A DNA stretch of 64,000 nucleotides from Salinicola salarius (GTDB lineage: Bacteria; Pseudomonadota; Gammaproteobacteria; Pseudomonadales; Halomonadaceae): positions 1 to 64,000 of the forward strand of contig NZ_NHOU01000018.1 of the NCBI RefSeq assembly GCF_002179555.1, written 5' to 3'. The stretch's first letter is position 1. Each line of letters begins with the position of its first letter. The notes under the pieces are model-generated. The model worked only from the letters and a program-made list of their open reading frames with translations. It was not told where the DNA came from and ran no database searches. Made by a program: the position numbers and the translations under genes. This document shows positions 25,173 to 35,417 of the stretch, piece after piece.

Positions 25173-25238
25173 TCCAAGCCGTTGACACGGAAAACTCCAA
25201 GCCGTTGACACGGAAGACCCATCGTGGACACGGAAAAC
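25173..25238 (+). repeat. 23-bp tandem repeat, two and a part copies
   Basis: The 23-bp unit starting TCCAAGCCGTTGACACGG occurs at 25,173-25,195 and 25,196-25,218 with one mismatch. A third, partial copy sharing GGACACGGAAAAC ends at 25,238. It lies upstream of the traB-like gene and just past the end of sstT. Confidence 0.85.
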
Positions 25239-25273
25239 GGCTCGGTGATGGCGGCGCTGATCCCGGTTGCCGG

Positions 25274-26518
25274 TCAATCGTTCCCGGCCAGACGTGCCCG
25301 GGCGCGGGGCGAACGGCAGGCCGCGGCGGTAAACAGCACGTCGGTGGAGGAGTTGAGCGCGGTCTCGGTGGAGTCCTGGATTACGCTGATGACGAAGCCG
25401 ATGGCGACGACCTGCATGGCGACGTCCGCCGAGATGCCGAACAGGCTGGCGGCCATCGGGATCAGCAGCAGGGAGCCGCCGGCCACGCCGGAAACGCCGC
25501 ATGCCGCCAGTGCCGAGACGATGCACAGCAGGAACGCCGTGGCGAAGTCCACGCCGATGCCCAGGGTGTTGGCAGCGGCCAGCGTCATCACGGTGATGGT
25601 GATCGCCGCGCCGGACATGTTGATCGTGGCGCCCAGCGGGATCGAGACGGAGTAGGTGTCCGGATGCAGGTCGAGCCGTTCGCACAGCGCCATGTTGACC
25701 GGAATGTTAGCCGCGCTGCTGCGGGTGAAGAAGGCAGTGATGGCACTGCCGCGCAGGCAGGCAAAGACCAGCGGGTACGGGTTGCGGCGCGTGTAGAGGA
25801 ACACGATCAGGGGATTGGTCACCAGCGCCACGAAGACCATGCAGCCGAGCAGCACCGCCAGCAGCTGGGCGTAATCCGCCAGGGCGCTCATGCCGGTCGA
25901 GGCGAAGGTGTTGGCGACCAGCCCGAAGATGCCCAGCGGCGCAAGGCGAATCACCCAGCGCACTAGCCCGGAGACCGCATCCGAAACGTCGGCCAATGCC
26001 CGGCGCGTGGTATCGCTGGCATTGCGCAGCAGCAGCCCGAGTCCCACGGCCCAGGTCAGGATGCCGATGAAATTGGCCTCGATCAGCGCATGGATCGGAT
26101 TGTCCACCGCGCTCATGGCCAGGTTGCGCAGGATCTCGGCAATGCCGGTCGGCGGCGTGCCATCGGCTCTGGGGGCGTCGATGATCAGCGAGGTCGGAAA
26201 GAGAAAACTCGCCGTCACGGCGACCAGTGCGGCAACCAGCGTGCCGATCAGATAGAGCATCAACACCCCGCGCACCTGGGTCGGCTGGCCGCGCTGATGG
26301 CTGGCGATGGCCGCCATTACCAGTACGAACACCAGAATCGGCGCGACCGCCTTGAGCGCGCCGATGAAGAGATCGCCCAGAATGGCGAACGATGCGGCGG
26401 TCGACGGCGCCAGCGAGGCCAGGATCAGGCCCGCCACGATGCCGATCAGGATCTGGGGAATGAGCCCGATGCGAGGCAGGCGCGAGGAAGCGGTTCGGGT
26501 GTCGGAACTGGCGGACAT
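25274..26518 (-). CDS. sstT: Serine/threonine:sodium symporter SstT
   Basis: A 414-residue dicarboxylate/amino acid:cation symporter with the SstT pattern. The hairpin block [14 protein letters not shown] (near residue 270), [15 protein letters not shown] (near 299) and the C-terminal [18 protein letters not shown] are diagnostic. It takes up serine and threonine with sodium across the inner membrane, sensible in a salt-loving organism. The 240 bases upstream contain only short repetitive GGATTCGAGAAG copies. Confidence 0.93.
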   Translation of the reverse strand: MSASSDTRTASSRLPRIGLIPQILIGIVAGLILASLAPSTAASFAILGDLFIGALKAVAPILVFVLVMAAIASHQRGQPTQVRGVLMLYLIGTLVAALVAVTASFLFPTSLIIDAPRADGTPPTGIAEILRNLAMSAVDNPIHALIEANFIGILTWAVGLGLLLRNASDTTRRALADVSDAVSGLVRWVIRLAPLGIFGLVANTFASTGMSALADYAQLLAVLLGCMVFVALVTNPLIVFLYTRRNPYPLVFACLRGSAITAFFTRSSAANIPVNMALCERLDLHPDTYSVSIPLGATINMSGAAITITVMTLAAANTLGIGVDFATAFLLCIVSALAACGVSGVAGGSLLLIPMAASLFGISADVAMQVVAIGFVISVIQDSTETALNSSTDVLFTAAACRSPRARARLAGND

Positions 26519-26762
26519 GACTCTCTCTTATGACTCTTGCTTGAGGATACCGAGATGGGATGGCAGCGTAGCCACGAAGGGCGGCATTCTATCATCGCTG
26601 CCGGCGCGACACTCGCCGGAAACCCTGCCCGGCGCGCGATCCCTGGTGATATCGACCAGCGCGGCAGCGGATTGGTGGTGAAAAAACGATGGATTTCGGG
26701 GAAACGATGGATTCGAGAAGCGGGGAAATGGATTCGAGAAGAGGGGAGTGAGCGCCGGCCGC

Positions 26763-28211
26763 TCAGCGACGCCAGAAGGCCGGCGTGAACAGTACCAGAA
26801 TGGTGAAGATCTCGAGGCGCCCCAGCATCATCGCCAGCACCAGGATCCATTTGGCGGCACTGGGAACGTCGCCGTAATCGGTCGAGACATCACCGAGCCC
26901 CGGGCCCAGGTTGTTGAGTGCCGAGCCGATCGCCGACCACGCCGTCACCTGATCGAGCCCGGTGGCGAGCAGGGCCAGCAGCATCACCACGAACAGCATC
27001 ATGTAGACAGAGAAGAATCCCCACACGGCTTCGGCGACCCCCTCGGAAATGCGCATCTTGCCGACCTTGACGGCGAACACGGCGTTGGGGTGGATCAGGC
27101 GGTGAATCTCGCGGATGCCCTGTTTCAGGATCAGCAGGATACGGATCACCTTCATGCCGCCGCCCGCGGACCCCGAACAGGCGCCGACGAAGGCCGCCAT
27201 GAACAGCATGATCGGCAGCACGCCGGGCCACAGCGTGAAGTCGGCGACGCTGAAGCCCGACGTGGTCGCCACCGAGACCGCCTCGAACAGCCCGTGGCGG
27301 ATGCCGGTGGCGTCGTGATAGGTGCCGGTGGCGAACAGCGTGATGATGGTGATGGCGATCAGCAAGCCCAGGAAGGTCACGAAGAAGCGGAATTCCGGAT
27401 CGCGGATGTACTGCAGCAGGCGCCGCTCGCGCCATACCGCGAAGTGCAGGCCGAAGCTGACCGAGGAGACGATCATGAAGAACACGCAGATCATCTCGAT
27501 GGTGGTGCTGTCGAAGTGGCCGATGCTGGCATCGTAGGTGGAGAATCCGCCGACGGCCACAGTGGCGAAGCTGTGGCCGATGGCATCGAACCAGTTCATT
27601 CCCGCGGCCCAATAGGCCAGCGCGCAGACCACGGTCAGGATCACGTAGATGTACCACAGCGCCTTGGCCGTCTCGGTGATTCGCGGCGTCAGCTTGGAAT
27701 CCTTCAACGGGCCCGGGATCTCGGTCCGGTAGAGCTGCATGCCGCCGATGCCCAGCGTCGGCAGGATCGCCACCGCGAGCACGACGATCCCCATCCCGCC
27801 CAGCCATTGGAGCTGCTGGCGGTAGAAGCGAATCGACGCCGGCAGATGGTCGATGCCGCTGAGCACGGTCGCCCCGGTCGTGGTGAGCCCGGAAAACGAC
27901 TCGAATACCGCATCGGTGAACGACATCGACGGCGCTTCGGAGACCATGAAAGGAATCGTCCCGAACAGTCCGAGAACGCTCCAGAACAGCACCGTGATGA
28001 GGAAACCGTCGCGGGTGCGCAGCTCGCGCTTGGCCTTCCGGTTGGGCCAGTAGAGCAGCGCCCCGGTGACGACCGAAATCGCCATGCCGGCGCCAAAGGC
28101 GTGCCAGTTGCCATCGTGAAAGATCCGGGCGATGACGATCGGCGGCACCATGGTCAGGCTGAACAGCATCAGCAGTAGACCGACGATGCGGAGAATCACG
28201 AGCAGATTCAC
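26763..28211 (-). CDS. trkH: Trk potassium uptake membrane subunit, TrkH family
   Basis: A 482-residue potassium channel-like subunit with four pore loops. Selectivity regions are visible as FSGLTTTGATVLSG (near residue 105), ATVAVGGFSTYD (near 217), VATTSGFSVADF (near 312) and LNNLGPGLGDVS (near 430). Halomonas has two such subunits (TrkH and TrkI) served by one TrkA; which one this is cannot be decided here. Its cytoplasmic partner trkA is immediately upstream. Confidence 0.93.
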   Translation of the reverse strand: MNLLVILRIVGLLLMLFSLTMVPPIVIARIFHDGNWHAFGAGMAISVVTGALLYWPNRKAKRELRTRDGFLITVLFWSVLGLFGTIPFMVSEAPSMSFTDAVFESFSGLTTTGATVLSGIDHLPASIRFYRQQLQWLGGMGIVVLAVAILPTLGIGGMQLYRTEIPGPLKDSKLTPRITETAKALWYIYVILTVVCALAYWAAGMNWFDAIGHSFATVAVGGFSTYDASIGHFDSTTIEMICVFFMIVSSVSFGLHFAVWRERRLLQYIRDPEFRFFVTFLGLLIAITIITLFATGTYHDATGIRHGLFEAVSVATTSGFSVADFTLWPGVLPIMLFMAAFVGACSGSAGGGMKVIRILLILKQGIREIHRLIHPNAVFAVKVGKMRISEGVAEAVWGFFSVYMMLFVVMLLALLATGLDQVTAWSAIGSALNNLGPGLGDVSTDYGDVPSAAKWILVLAMMLGRLEIFTILVLFTPAFWRR

Positions 28212-28266
28212 GGCGAGGCGTTCCCGATCGGCTGTGGCGGACAGGGGTGGCGTAACATGATCGTCA

Positions 28267-29640
28267 TCAGAAGAACGTCAGGCCGACTTGGAATAGCCGC
28301 TCGACATCGCGAATGCGGCGCTTGTCGATCACGAACAGGATCAGGTGGTCGCCGGTCTCGATCATGACGTCGTCGTGAGCGATCAGGACCTCCTTGCCCC
28401 GTACGATGGCGCCGATACTGGTCCCGCTGGGCAGGTCGACTTCGCCGATGGTGCGGCCGACCACGCGGGAGGAGCGCTTGTCACCGTGGGCGATGGCTTC
28501 GATCGCCTCCGCCGCGCCACGACGCAGCGAATGCACATTGACGATATCGCCCCGGCGCACGTGGGTGAGCAGGCTGCCGATGGTAGTCTGCTGCGGCGAG
28601 ATGGCGATATCGATCTCGCCACCCTGGACCAGATCCACGTAGGCGGCATTGTTGATCAGCGTCAGCACCTTCTTGGCGCCGAGGCGCTTGGCCAGCATCG
28701 ACGACATGATGTTGACCTCGTCGTCGTTGGTCAGCGCGCAGTAGATGTCGCAATCCTCGATGTTCTCCTCGAGCATCAGCCGCTTGCTGGTGGCGCTGCC
28801 ATGCAGGACCACGGTGCGGTCGAGCTTTTCGGAGAGGGTGCCGCAGCGGCCGAGATCGTGCTCGATGATCTTGACCTGATGCTTGTGTTCCAGCGTTTCC
28901 GCCAGGCGCTCGCCGATGTTGCCGCCCCCGGCGATCAGCACGCGACGGAAGTCGCGGTCGACCTTGCGCAGCTCGCCCATCACGGTGCGGATATCGCGCC
29001 GCGCGGCGATGAAGAAGACCTCGTCGTCCGCTTCGATGACGGTGTCGCCGGTGGGAATGATCGGCCGGTCGCGGCGGTAGATCGCCGCCACGCGGGTATC
29101 GATGTCGGGCATGTGGCGCCGCAGAAAGCCGAGTTCCTGCCCCACCAGCGGGCCGCCGTAGTAGGCCTTGACCGCCACCAGCTGGGCCAGGCCGCCGGCG
29201 AAGTCGAGCACCTGCAGCGCGCCGGGATATTCGATCAGGCGGCGGATATGGTCGGTGACCACCTGCTCCGGGCTGATCAGCACGTCCACCGGGATGGCGT
29301 CGTTGGAGAACAGGCTCTTGCGCGTCAGGTAGGCCGTCGAACGCACGCGGCCGATCTTGGTCGGCGTGCGGAACAGCGTATGCGCGACCTGGCAGGCGAC
29401 CATGTTGATCTCGTCGGAGCTGGTCACCGCGATCAGCATGTCGGCATCTTCGCCGCCGGCCTGACGCAGAATGTTGGGGTAGGACGCGGTACCGATCACC
29501 GTCCGGATGTCGAGACGGTTCTGCAGTTCGCGCAGCCGCTCCTCGTTGATATCCACGACCGTGATGTCGTTCTCTTCATTGGCCAGATGTTCGGCCAACG
29601 TACCGCCGACCTGACCGGCACCCAGAATAATAATTTTCAT
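28267..29640 (-). CDS. trkA: Trk system nucleotide-binding subunit TrkA
   Basis: A 457-residue protein made of two RCK modules. Each starts with a Rossmann loop: [15 protein letters not shown] at residue 4 and [16 protein letters not shown] near 234. TrkA_C ligand domains follow each. It binds NAD(H) and gates TrkH-type subunits for potassium uptake. The gene precedes trkH by 55 bases, indicating an operon. Confidence 0.96.
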   Translation of the reverse strand: MKIIILGAGQVGGTLAEHLANEENDITVVDINEERLRELQNRLDIRTVIGTASYPNILRQAGGEDADMLIAVTSSDEINMVACQVAHTLFRTPTKIGRVRSTAYLTRKSLFSNDAIPVDVLISPEQVVTDHIRRLIEYPGALQVLDFAGGLAQLVAVKAYYGGPLVGQELGFLRRHMPDIDTRVAAIYRRDRPIIPTGDTVIEADDEVFFIAARRDIRTVMGELRKVDRDFRRVLIAGGGNIGERLAETLEHKHQVKIIEHDLGRCGTLSEKLDRTVVLHGSATSKRLMLEENIEDCDIYCALTNDDEVNIMSSMLAKRLGAKKVLTLINNAAYVDLVQGGEIDIAISPQQTTIGSLLTHVRRGDIVNVHSLRRGAAEAIEAIAHGDKRSSRVVGRTIGEVDLPSGTSIGAIVRGKEVLIAHDDVMIETGDHLILFVIDKRRIRDVERLFQVGLTFF

Positions 29641-29818
29641 GCCAAACCATCACGGAAATACGGCGTACCGCCTGCCAGTTTACCCGGCGCCGGGAAATCG
29701 GGGCGAACCCCGCCGGGCGCCGAAATCAGCGCGTAGCATAACGAGGTGGACGACCGAATGACAGGGCCGCGGGCGACATCTCGCCAGCGGCCCCGAGCCG
29801 TGCCCAAGGGGGCGTCAT

Positions 29819-30025
29819 TCAATCCAGCGTGACGCCGACCTTGATCGTCACCTGCCAGTGGGAAAGCTTGTTGTCTTCCAGGTGGCCGCGGGTTTCGGTG
29901 ACCTCGAACCAGCGCATGCCGTGCAGGGTCTTGCTGGCCTTGGTCAGCGCATTCTGGACGGCATCCTCGATGCTGGTGGTCGAGGAACCGGTGAGTTCGA
30001 TCTGCTTGTAGACGTGGTCGCTCAT
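29819..30025 (-). CDS. Dodecin (flavin-binding storage protein)
   Basis: A 68-residue dodecin. The [21 protein letters not shown] start, the [12 protein letters not shown] centre with the flavin-stacking tryptophan at residue 39, and the [11 protein letters not shown] end match the family. Dodecamers bind riboflavin or FMN and buffer free flavin. It is a single gene with its own start signal (GGAG). Confidence 0.93.
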   Translation of the reverse strand: MSDHVYKQIELTGSSTTSIEDAVQNALTKASKTLHGMRWFEVTETRGHLEDNKLSHWQVTIKVGVTLD

Positions 30026-30142
30026 GGTAAAGCTCCTTGGTTGAAAGCGTCGGCCGTTGCCGACGACTGAAAGCCCCTGGACTCGATAGCCCCTGGACTC
30101 CCTGGGGCCTGGAAAGAGGTACGATTCAGGCGCGCCGATGGC

Positions 30143-30847
30143 TCAGGCATCGACGATGGCGATGCCCAGCGACGAAAGGCGCTGGCGGGTATCGTCGTCC
30201 GTCTCGAACGTGACCGGCCGCGTCAGCGGCCAGAGGAAATGGGTGTTGAAGCCGGCGGCGACGGCGTCTTCGGCAGTCCACAGTACGCAGACATCCCGCG
30301 CCAGCCCGCAGACGTAGACATCGGTGACGCGGCGATCGCGCAGCCAGCCCGCGAGCCCGGTGGCAGGGCGATGGCCGTCGGGGCCGATGTTGTTGCGAAA
30401 GGCGCTGTAGGAATCGATGCCGGGATCGGTGCCCTTGCGAATGATCGCGTCGCAGGCGGACCAGTCGATCGCCGGATGCAGCGCCGCGCCCTCGGTGCGC
30501 TGGATGCAGTGGTCGGGCCATAGCGTCTGGGCGTGGCCATAGAGCTCGATCGACTCGAATGGCTGATGGGGCGGATGCCGGGAGGCGAACGAGACGTGCC
30601 TCGGCGGATGCCAGTCCTGCGTCGCCACGACATGGGCGAAGGCGTGTTGCGCCAGCAGCCACTCGAGCCCCGGCAGGATGGCGTCGCCCTCGACACAAGC
30701 CAGCGCGCCGCCGGGCATGAAGTCCGGCTGCACGTCGACGACGATTAATGCGCGTTCGACGGCAACACCGTCGAGCGCCAGGGCGGCGGGCTGGGATTGT
30801 GGGCGGAGCGTGGGATCGATGGCATCGTTCTCGGGCACGGCCGGCAC
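30143..30847 (-). CDS. pncA: Nicotinamidase
   Basis: A 234-residue isochorismatase-fold enzyme that hydrolyses nicotinamide to nicotinate for NAD salvage. The catalytic Asp is in LIVVDVQPDFMPGG (near residue 38), Lys in IIRKGTDP (near 138) and Cys in VCGLARDVCV (near 187). Metal ligands occur in TQDWHPPRHVSF. The substrate of its reaction is also a product of sirtuins such as the one at 6117. A frame-shifted overlapping reading on the same strand is a shadow. Confidence 0.92.
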   Translation of the reverse strand: MPAVPENDAIDPTLRPQSQPAALALDGVAVERALIVVDVQPDFMPGGALACVEGDAILPGLEWLLAQHAFAHVVATQDWHPPRHVSFASRHPPHQPFESIELYGHAQTLWPDHCIQRTEGAALHPAIDWSACDAIIRKGTDPGIDSYSAFRNNIGPDGHRPATGLAGWLRDRRVTDVYVCGLARDVCVLWTAEDAVAAGFNTHFLWPLTRPVTFETDDDTRQRLSSLGIAIVDA

Positions 30848-30989
30848 TTCCTCGTCACGGGTGTGGATTCAGTATCGAAGCCTGCTCGGCCGGGCGCAAG
30901 TCACGCCATCCCGTATCGCGTCATCTGCCGGCGAATACCGCGCTGGAGATCGTCGATCGGAATGGAGCATGGCACTGCGGCTTGCCGCG

Positions 30990-32003
30990 TCAGGAGTGCA
31001 CGAAGGCCGCCAGGGAATGGTTGGCGATGATCTGCACCGTGACGCGAGCGCCGGGCAGGAAGTGGCAGGCATGATTGGCGCGCACCTTGAGTCGGGAGCC
31101 GTCGTCCAGTTCGACGCCGTAGAGCCGGCTTTCGCCCTCGTAACGCGCCCAGACGATGGCGGCGTTGCCCGGCGTCGACGCGGTGATACCGAGATCGTCG
31201 GGGCGTACCAGGACATCCACCTGGTGGTGAGCGCCGGCCGTATCGCCCTCTATGGTTACCTGGCCGAGCGCCGTGTTCGCCCCCTGCGCCGTGCGCTGCC
31301 CGGGCAGGAAGGCCGCATCGCCGAGAAATTCGGCCACGAAGCGGCTGGCGGGCGAGCGGAAGCAGGTTTCCGGTGTATCGAGCTGCTCCAGGCGCCCGGC
31401 ATGCATCACGCCGATCCGGTCGCCGACCGACAGCGCTTCGGCCTGGTCGTGAGTCACCCACAGCGCCGGTACGCCGGCCGTCTTGAGGGCGTCGCGGATC
31501 TCGTGGCGCAGGCTGTCCTTGAGTGCGGCATCGAGATTCGACAGCGGTTCGTCGAGAAGGACCAGCGAGGGGGAGTGCGCCAGCGCACGGGCCAGGGCGA
31601 CACGCTGCTTCTGACCGCCCGACAGGGTGTCGGGCATCGCGCGGCGCAGACGCTCAAGCCCCAGCAGGGCGATCCAGTGGTCGGCGAGGTCGCGCTGCTT
31701 GACGCGAAACCCGATGTTCTGTTCCACGTTGAGATGCGGAAACAGCGCGAAGTCCTGGAAGACCAGGCCGATACCACGCTTTTCCGGGGGTACGTAGGTG
31801 TGCTTGTCGATACGCATGCCGGCGAGGATCAGTTCGCCCTCGTCGAGCGTCTCCAGCCCAGCCAGGGTGCGCAGGGTGGTCGACTTGCCGCAGCCGGTAG
31901 GTCCCACCAGGGTGATGATCTCGCTTTCGCCAAGCGTCAGGTCGAGGCCGGTGACCGCGACGTCATCGCCATAGCGCACCCACAGGTCTCGGATCGTTAG
32001 CAT
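30990..32003 (-). CDS. fbpC: Iron(III) ABC transporter ATP-binding protein
   Basis: A 337-residue ATPase of the FbpC/PotA class. Walker A is GPTGCGKST (34-42), the ABC signature LSGGQ (127-131), Walker B LVLLDEP (147-153) and the switch histidine is in THDQAEAL. A TOBE domain follows from about residue 235. It would power ferric iron import with the two upstream genes. The frame opens at 32,042, but ATG 32,003 follows AGGA and gives a normal N-terminus. Confidence 0.92.
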   Translation of the reverse strand: MLTIRDLWVRYGDDVAVTGLDLTLGESEIITLVGPTGCGKSTTLRTLAGLETLDEGELILAGMRIDKHTYVPPEKRGIGLVFQDFALFPHLNVEQNIGFRVKQRDLADHWIALLGLERLRRAMPDTLSGGQKQRVALARALAHSPSLVLLDEPLSNLDAALKDSLRHEIRDALKTAGVPALWVTHDQAEALSVGDRIGVMHAGRLEQLDTPETCFRSPASRFVAEFLGDAAFLPGQRTAQGANTALGQVTIEGDTAGAHHQVDVLVRPDDLGITASTPGNAAIVWARYEGESRLYGVELDDGSRLKVRANHACHFLPGARVTVQIIANHSLAAFVHS

Positions 32004-32061
32004 CGTAGCATCCTGAATCGTGAAATAAGTCCATTGCGGCACTGCCTTGAGGCGCTCGACT

Positions 32062-33570
32062 TTAGCGGGTCGAGCGATGCGCCAGACGCTCCTCGCCGGC
32101 GATCATCAGCATGACGGCGAGACCTGAGACCAGCATCAGCAGCAAGCCCGGGACGGCGCCCCGGCCGAAGTAACCGGCGTCATAGACGCGCCACAGGTAG
32201 GTGCCCACCGTCTCGAAGCCGGTGGGGCGCAACAGCAGGGTGGCCGGCAGCTCGCGCATGGCCTCGAGAAACACCAGGGCAGCGCCGGCGACGATGCCCG
32301 GCAGGCTCAACGGCAGGCTGACGCGCCGAAAGGCTTCCAGCGGCGAGGCGCCAAGGCTGCGTGCCGCCCCGCTCAGGTCGCGGCCGTTGCGGGCCAGCGG
32401 CGCGCGCACCGCGCCCACCGCCAGCGGCAGAAAACGTATCATGTAGGCGATCACCAGCAAGGCCAGCGTCTGATAGAGAAATTCCAGCTGCAGGCCGATG
32501 TAGACCAGCGCGGTGCCCAGCACGATGCCGGGAAGGCCGAAGCCCAGATAGGCGATACGCTCGAACAGCCTTCCCGAGCGGCCCGCGGACGCGGCAAGGG
32601 CCACCGGCAGGGCGAGCAGCACCGTGCCGGCGGCCGCCAGCAGCGAGGCGTAGACCGAGTTGAGCAGGTAGCTGGGGTCGAAGCCGGTAAAGCCGTCGCG
32701 TAGCAGCCAGAGCGTGAACACCGCCACCGGCAGCGCCAGTGCCGCCAGACCGATCGCCACGGCGGCCAGCAGGCTCAGGACCTTCACGGCCGGACTCAGG
32801 TGCAGGCTGAGTGGTCGGCCGGGGCGTTCGCGCGGCGTGCGGGTCCGGGCTTCCAGAAGCAGCACCAGCGCCACCAGCCCCAGCAACTGCAGCGACAAGA
32901 GAGCGGCCTGGCCGAGGCCGAAGGCGTTGTATTCGACGTAGATGACGCGGGTAAAGGTATCCAGGCGCATGATGGCCGGCGTGCCGAAGTCGGAGAGCGT
33001 GTACAGCGCCACCAGCAGCGCTCCCGCGGCAATCCCGTTGCGTGCGCGTGGCAGGACCACCCGCAGCAAGGCCATCGGCAGCGACATGCCCAGGGTGCGC
33101 GCCGCGTCGACCACGCTGGCATCCAGTCCGGCCAGTGCGGCCCGGGTGCTGAGCAGCACGAACGGGAAGGTATAGAGCGTCATCACCAGCGTCGCGCCGG
33201 CCAGGCCCTGGACGGATGGCGTGGCGATGCCGGTGAGTGCGGTCATCTCGCCCCCCGGCCCGAAGGCGGCAAAGAAGGCGAACGCTCCCAGGTAGCTGGG
33301 GACGGCCAGCGGGGCACAGAGCAAGGCGACCCAGAAGCGCTGCCCCGGCAGGCTCGCGTAACGGGTCACGAGCGCCAGGGGCACGCCGAGCAGCACGGCG
33401 CCGACCATGGTCAGGGCGGCAAGCGCCAGGGTGTTGCCCAGGATCCTCGGCAGGCTGCCCCCGAAGTCCAGGTCGGCACCGAGCCCCAGAGCGCACAGCA
33501 CCGCGATCGGCGACAGCACCACGGCGGCGATGAGCCCGCTGAGCCACCAGCTGATACGGCGAAAAATCAC
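32062..33570 (-). CDS. fbpB: Iron(III) ABC transporter fused permease
   Basis: A 502-residue permease with two homologous halves, each of about six membrane segments and ending in a coupling-loop motif: DAARTLGMSLPMALLRVVLP in the first half and GAARSLGASPLEAFRRVSLP in the second. Both match the EAA loop that docks the ATPase. The start overlaps the fbpA stop by 4 bases, and fbpC follows after 58 bases. Confidence 0.93.
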   Translation of the reverse strand: MIFRRISWWLSGLIAAVVLSPIAVLCALGLGADLDFGGSLPRILGNTLALAALTMVGAVLLGVPLALVTRYASLPGQRFWVALLCAPLAVPSYLGAFAFFAAFGPGGEMTALTGIATPSVQGLAGATLVMTLYTFPFVLLSTRAALAGLDASVVDAARTLGMSLPMALLRVVLPRARNGIAAGALLVALYTLSDFGTPAIMRLDTFTRVIYVEYNAFGLGQAALLSLQLLGLVALVLLLEARTRTPRERPGRPLSLHLSPAVKVLSLLAAVAIGLAALALPVAVFTLWLLRDGFTGFDPSYLLNSVYASLLAAAGTVLLALPVALAASAGRSGRLFERIAYLGFGLPGIVLGTALVYIGLQLEFLYQTLALLVIAYMIRFLPLAVGAVRAPLARNGRDLSGAARSLGASPLEAFRRVSLPLSLPGIVAGAALVFLEAMRELPATLLLRPTGFETVGTYLWRVYDAGYFGRGAVPGLLLMLVSGLAVMLMIAGEERLAHRSTR

Positions 33571-34607
33571 AGCACCCCGGTTTCGCGCATCAGCGCCAAG
33601 GTGGGCCTGAGGTCCGCCAGCCGCGTGAGTTCCACCTCGGGCGGGTCGATCCGGTTCATCGGCGGCAGGCCTGCGGGCATCGCGACGCCCCGGACCATGG
33701 GTAGCTCGAAGGCTTGCGTGGCCAGGTACTCCTGCACCTCGCGCGTCAGCAGATAGCGCACGAAGCCGACGGCGGCCGGGTTGTCGCTGAGCAGGGCCAC
33801 GCCGGAGGCATTGACCAGACAGCCGGCATCATCGTCGGTGAAGGCGAGCTGCACCGAGGCATCCGGCATGCCCTGCTTGAGGCGCAGGGTGTAGTAATGA
33901 TTGGCGAAGCCCACGTCGACCTCGCCGCGCTCGACCGCCATGACCACTCCGAACTCGCCGGCGTAGCTAGTGGCATGCGGCTTGACGCCGAGCAGCCACT
34001 GGCGCGTGCGTTGCTCGCCCTCGAGCAGGCGCATGGCGGTCACGAACGACTGAAAGGCGCCGTAGGCCGGTGCCCAGCCGATCTTCAGATCGCTGTCGGC
34101 GAAGGCCATGATGTCGTCGGGCAACTGATCGGCCGAGACGCGCCGGGGATTGTAGGGCACGCTACGAATGCGCCCCGACACCGCGGCCCAGTGACGGTAC
34201 TGGAAGGGGTCGCGTATCCGCGCGCGGATGGTTTCCGGGAGGGGATGCGTCATGCCCTGGTCCGCCACCAGGCCCAGCGAGCTGGAGTCGATCGACCAGA
34301 ACAGGTCGGCGCGCTGCACGCCGGCCTGATGTTCGGCCACCAGCGTATTGGCCAGTGAGGCGGAAGGCCCGCGCCGGACCTGCAGGTCGAGCTTTGGATT
34401 GCGCTTGCGAATGGCTGTCACGAGGGTGTCGTACAGGCCGCCCTCGCCGCGTCCCAGATAGACCGTCAGCTTGCCCTGAAGCGCGGGCAGTTCCTCGACG
34501 GAGCGGGCCGTGGCAGCGTCGCCTGTCGCGGCGTCGCCGGCCAGCAGCCGCGTCGGGCCGAGCAAGCCCAGGGCGAGAGCCGACTTGAGCAGGGTGCGGC
34601 GATCCAT
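33567..34607 (-). CDS. fbpA: Iron(III)-binding periplasmic protein
   Basis: A 346-residue solute-binding protein of the FbpA type. The N-terminus DRRTLLKSALALGLL has a twin-arginine-like motif before a hydrophobic stretch, so export by Tat is possible. The mature part opens with LTVYLGRGEGGLYDTLV and contains FANHYYTLRL, where the tandem tyrosines correspond to the iron-coordinating pair of FbpA proteins. It starts 1 base after the preceding gene ends, so the four genes form one operon. Confidence 0.92.
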   Translation of the reverse strand: MDRRTLLKSALALGLLGPTRLLAGDAATGDAATARSVEELPALQGKLTVYLGRGEGGLYDTLVTAIRKRNPKLDLQVRRGPSASLANTLVAEHQAGVQRADLFWSIDSSSLGLVADQGMTHPLPETIRARIRDPFQYRHWAAVSGRIRSVPYNPRRVSADQLPDDIMAFADSDLKIGWAPAYGAFQSFVTAMRLLEGEQRTRQWLLGVKPHATSYAGEFGVVMAVERGEVDVGFANHYYTLRLKQGMPDASVQLAFTDDDAGCLVNASGVALLSDNPAAVGFVRYLLTREVQEYLATQAFELPMVRGVAMPAGLPPMNRIDPPEVELTRLADLRPTLALMRETGVL

Positions 34608-34608
34608 G

Positions 34609-35391
34609 TCAGAAGACCTCTTGTTTTTCCTGGCCGGCGAGCAGGTCGCGTGCCTTGTCGAGACGCGCCTTCATGGTGCCGACCAGCTTGCTGACCTGGC
34701 CGTCGTTGCCCTGTTCCATACGCTTGGGCAGCGTGGCATTGAAATCTTCTTCAAGACCTTCGACGAGCTCGGGATCCAACGCGATCAGCTTGCCTTCGAG
34801 ACCTTCGAAATGCTCCATGTAGGCCGCATGGATCAGCTCGTTGGCTTCTTCGAGCTCGCCTTCGTAGTACTCACCCAGCGCTTTGTCGAGAGCGGCCTGG
34901 ATGGCGGTGACGGTGGCGGCATCGCCCTGAACGGCAGCACCGGATTCGGCCGGTTCGGCGTACGCCACGCGCAGCCCGCCCAGTCCCTGCCAGAGCGCGC
35001 TGCGCACCTGGTCGGCGGCGGCGACGACTTCACGGTGGGAGGCGTCCTGCTCGAGGGCTCTTTCCAGGCCACCGTACGCCTGCCAGATGAGCGGATAGAC
35101 CACCTGGGCATGCTCTTCCAGCGCCTCGTGGTACTCGGCGTCCGACCACTGCTGCTTGAGCCTGGCGATGTCGTCGTCGACACCTTCCTGGTCGGCATGC
35201 TCCGTGACGAGGGTGTCCAGCGTGGCGGTCATCGCCTCGACCTCGGCCGCGTAGGTGTCGAGATCACCACTGGCCTGAGCAGTGCCTGCCGCCAGGCCCA
35301 GGGTCAGCATGGCAGCGGGCAGTGTCTTGGCAGCGAACAGTGTCTTGGCAGCGAACAGCGTCTTGCGGGGGAAGCGGTCTACTCGACTCAT
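34609..35391 (-). CDS. Periplasmic protein resembling the N-terminal domain of FTR1 iron permeases
   Basis: A 260-residue predicted secreted protein. A signal peptide of about 40 residues includes three near copies of the hexapeptide KTLFAA. The mature part is all-helical and acidic; the segment DAYF/HAAYMEHFEGLEGKLIALDPELVEGLE near residues 187-212 (read here as HAAYMEHFEGLE) resembles the periplasmic domain in front of bacterial FTR1 permeases. No REXXE permease segment is present, so it is a soluble domain only. It leads the fbpABC operon and lies behind Fur-type boxes, pointing to iron delivery. Confidence 0.75.
   Translation of the reverse strand: MSRVDRFPRKTLFAAKTLFAAKTLPAAMLTLGLAAGTAQASGDLDTYAAEVEAMTATLDTLVTEHADQEGVDDDIARLKQQWSDAEYHEALEEHAQVVYPLIWQAYGGLERALEQDASHREVVAAADQVRSALWQGLGGLRVAYAEPAESGAAVQGDAATVTAIQAALDKALGEYYEGELEEANELIHAAYMEHFEGLEGKLIALDPELVEGLEEDFNATLPKRMEQGNDGQVSKLVGTMKARLDKARDLLAGQEKQEVF
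35320..35373 (-). repeat. 18-bp tandem repeat in a signal-peptide coding region
   Basis: CAGTGTCTTGGCAGCGAA occurs perfectly at 35,320-35,337 and 35,338-35,355, with a diverged third copy to 35,373. Being 18 bp, it adds or removes six residues (KTLFAA) without breaking the frame of the FTR1-like protein. Confidence 0.9.
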
Positions 35392-35417
35392 TCCATGTCT
35401 CCAAACGGGGCGAAATG

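Noticed and set aside
26748..29736. Long plus-strand frames opposite trkH and trkA
   Set aside because: They are antisense shadows; the minus-strand genes have clear family motifs.
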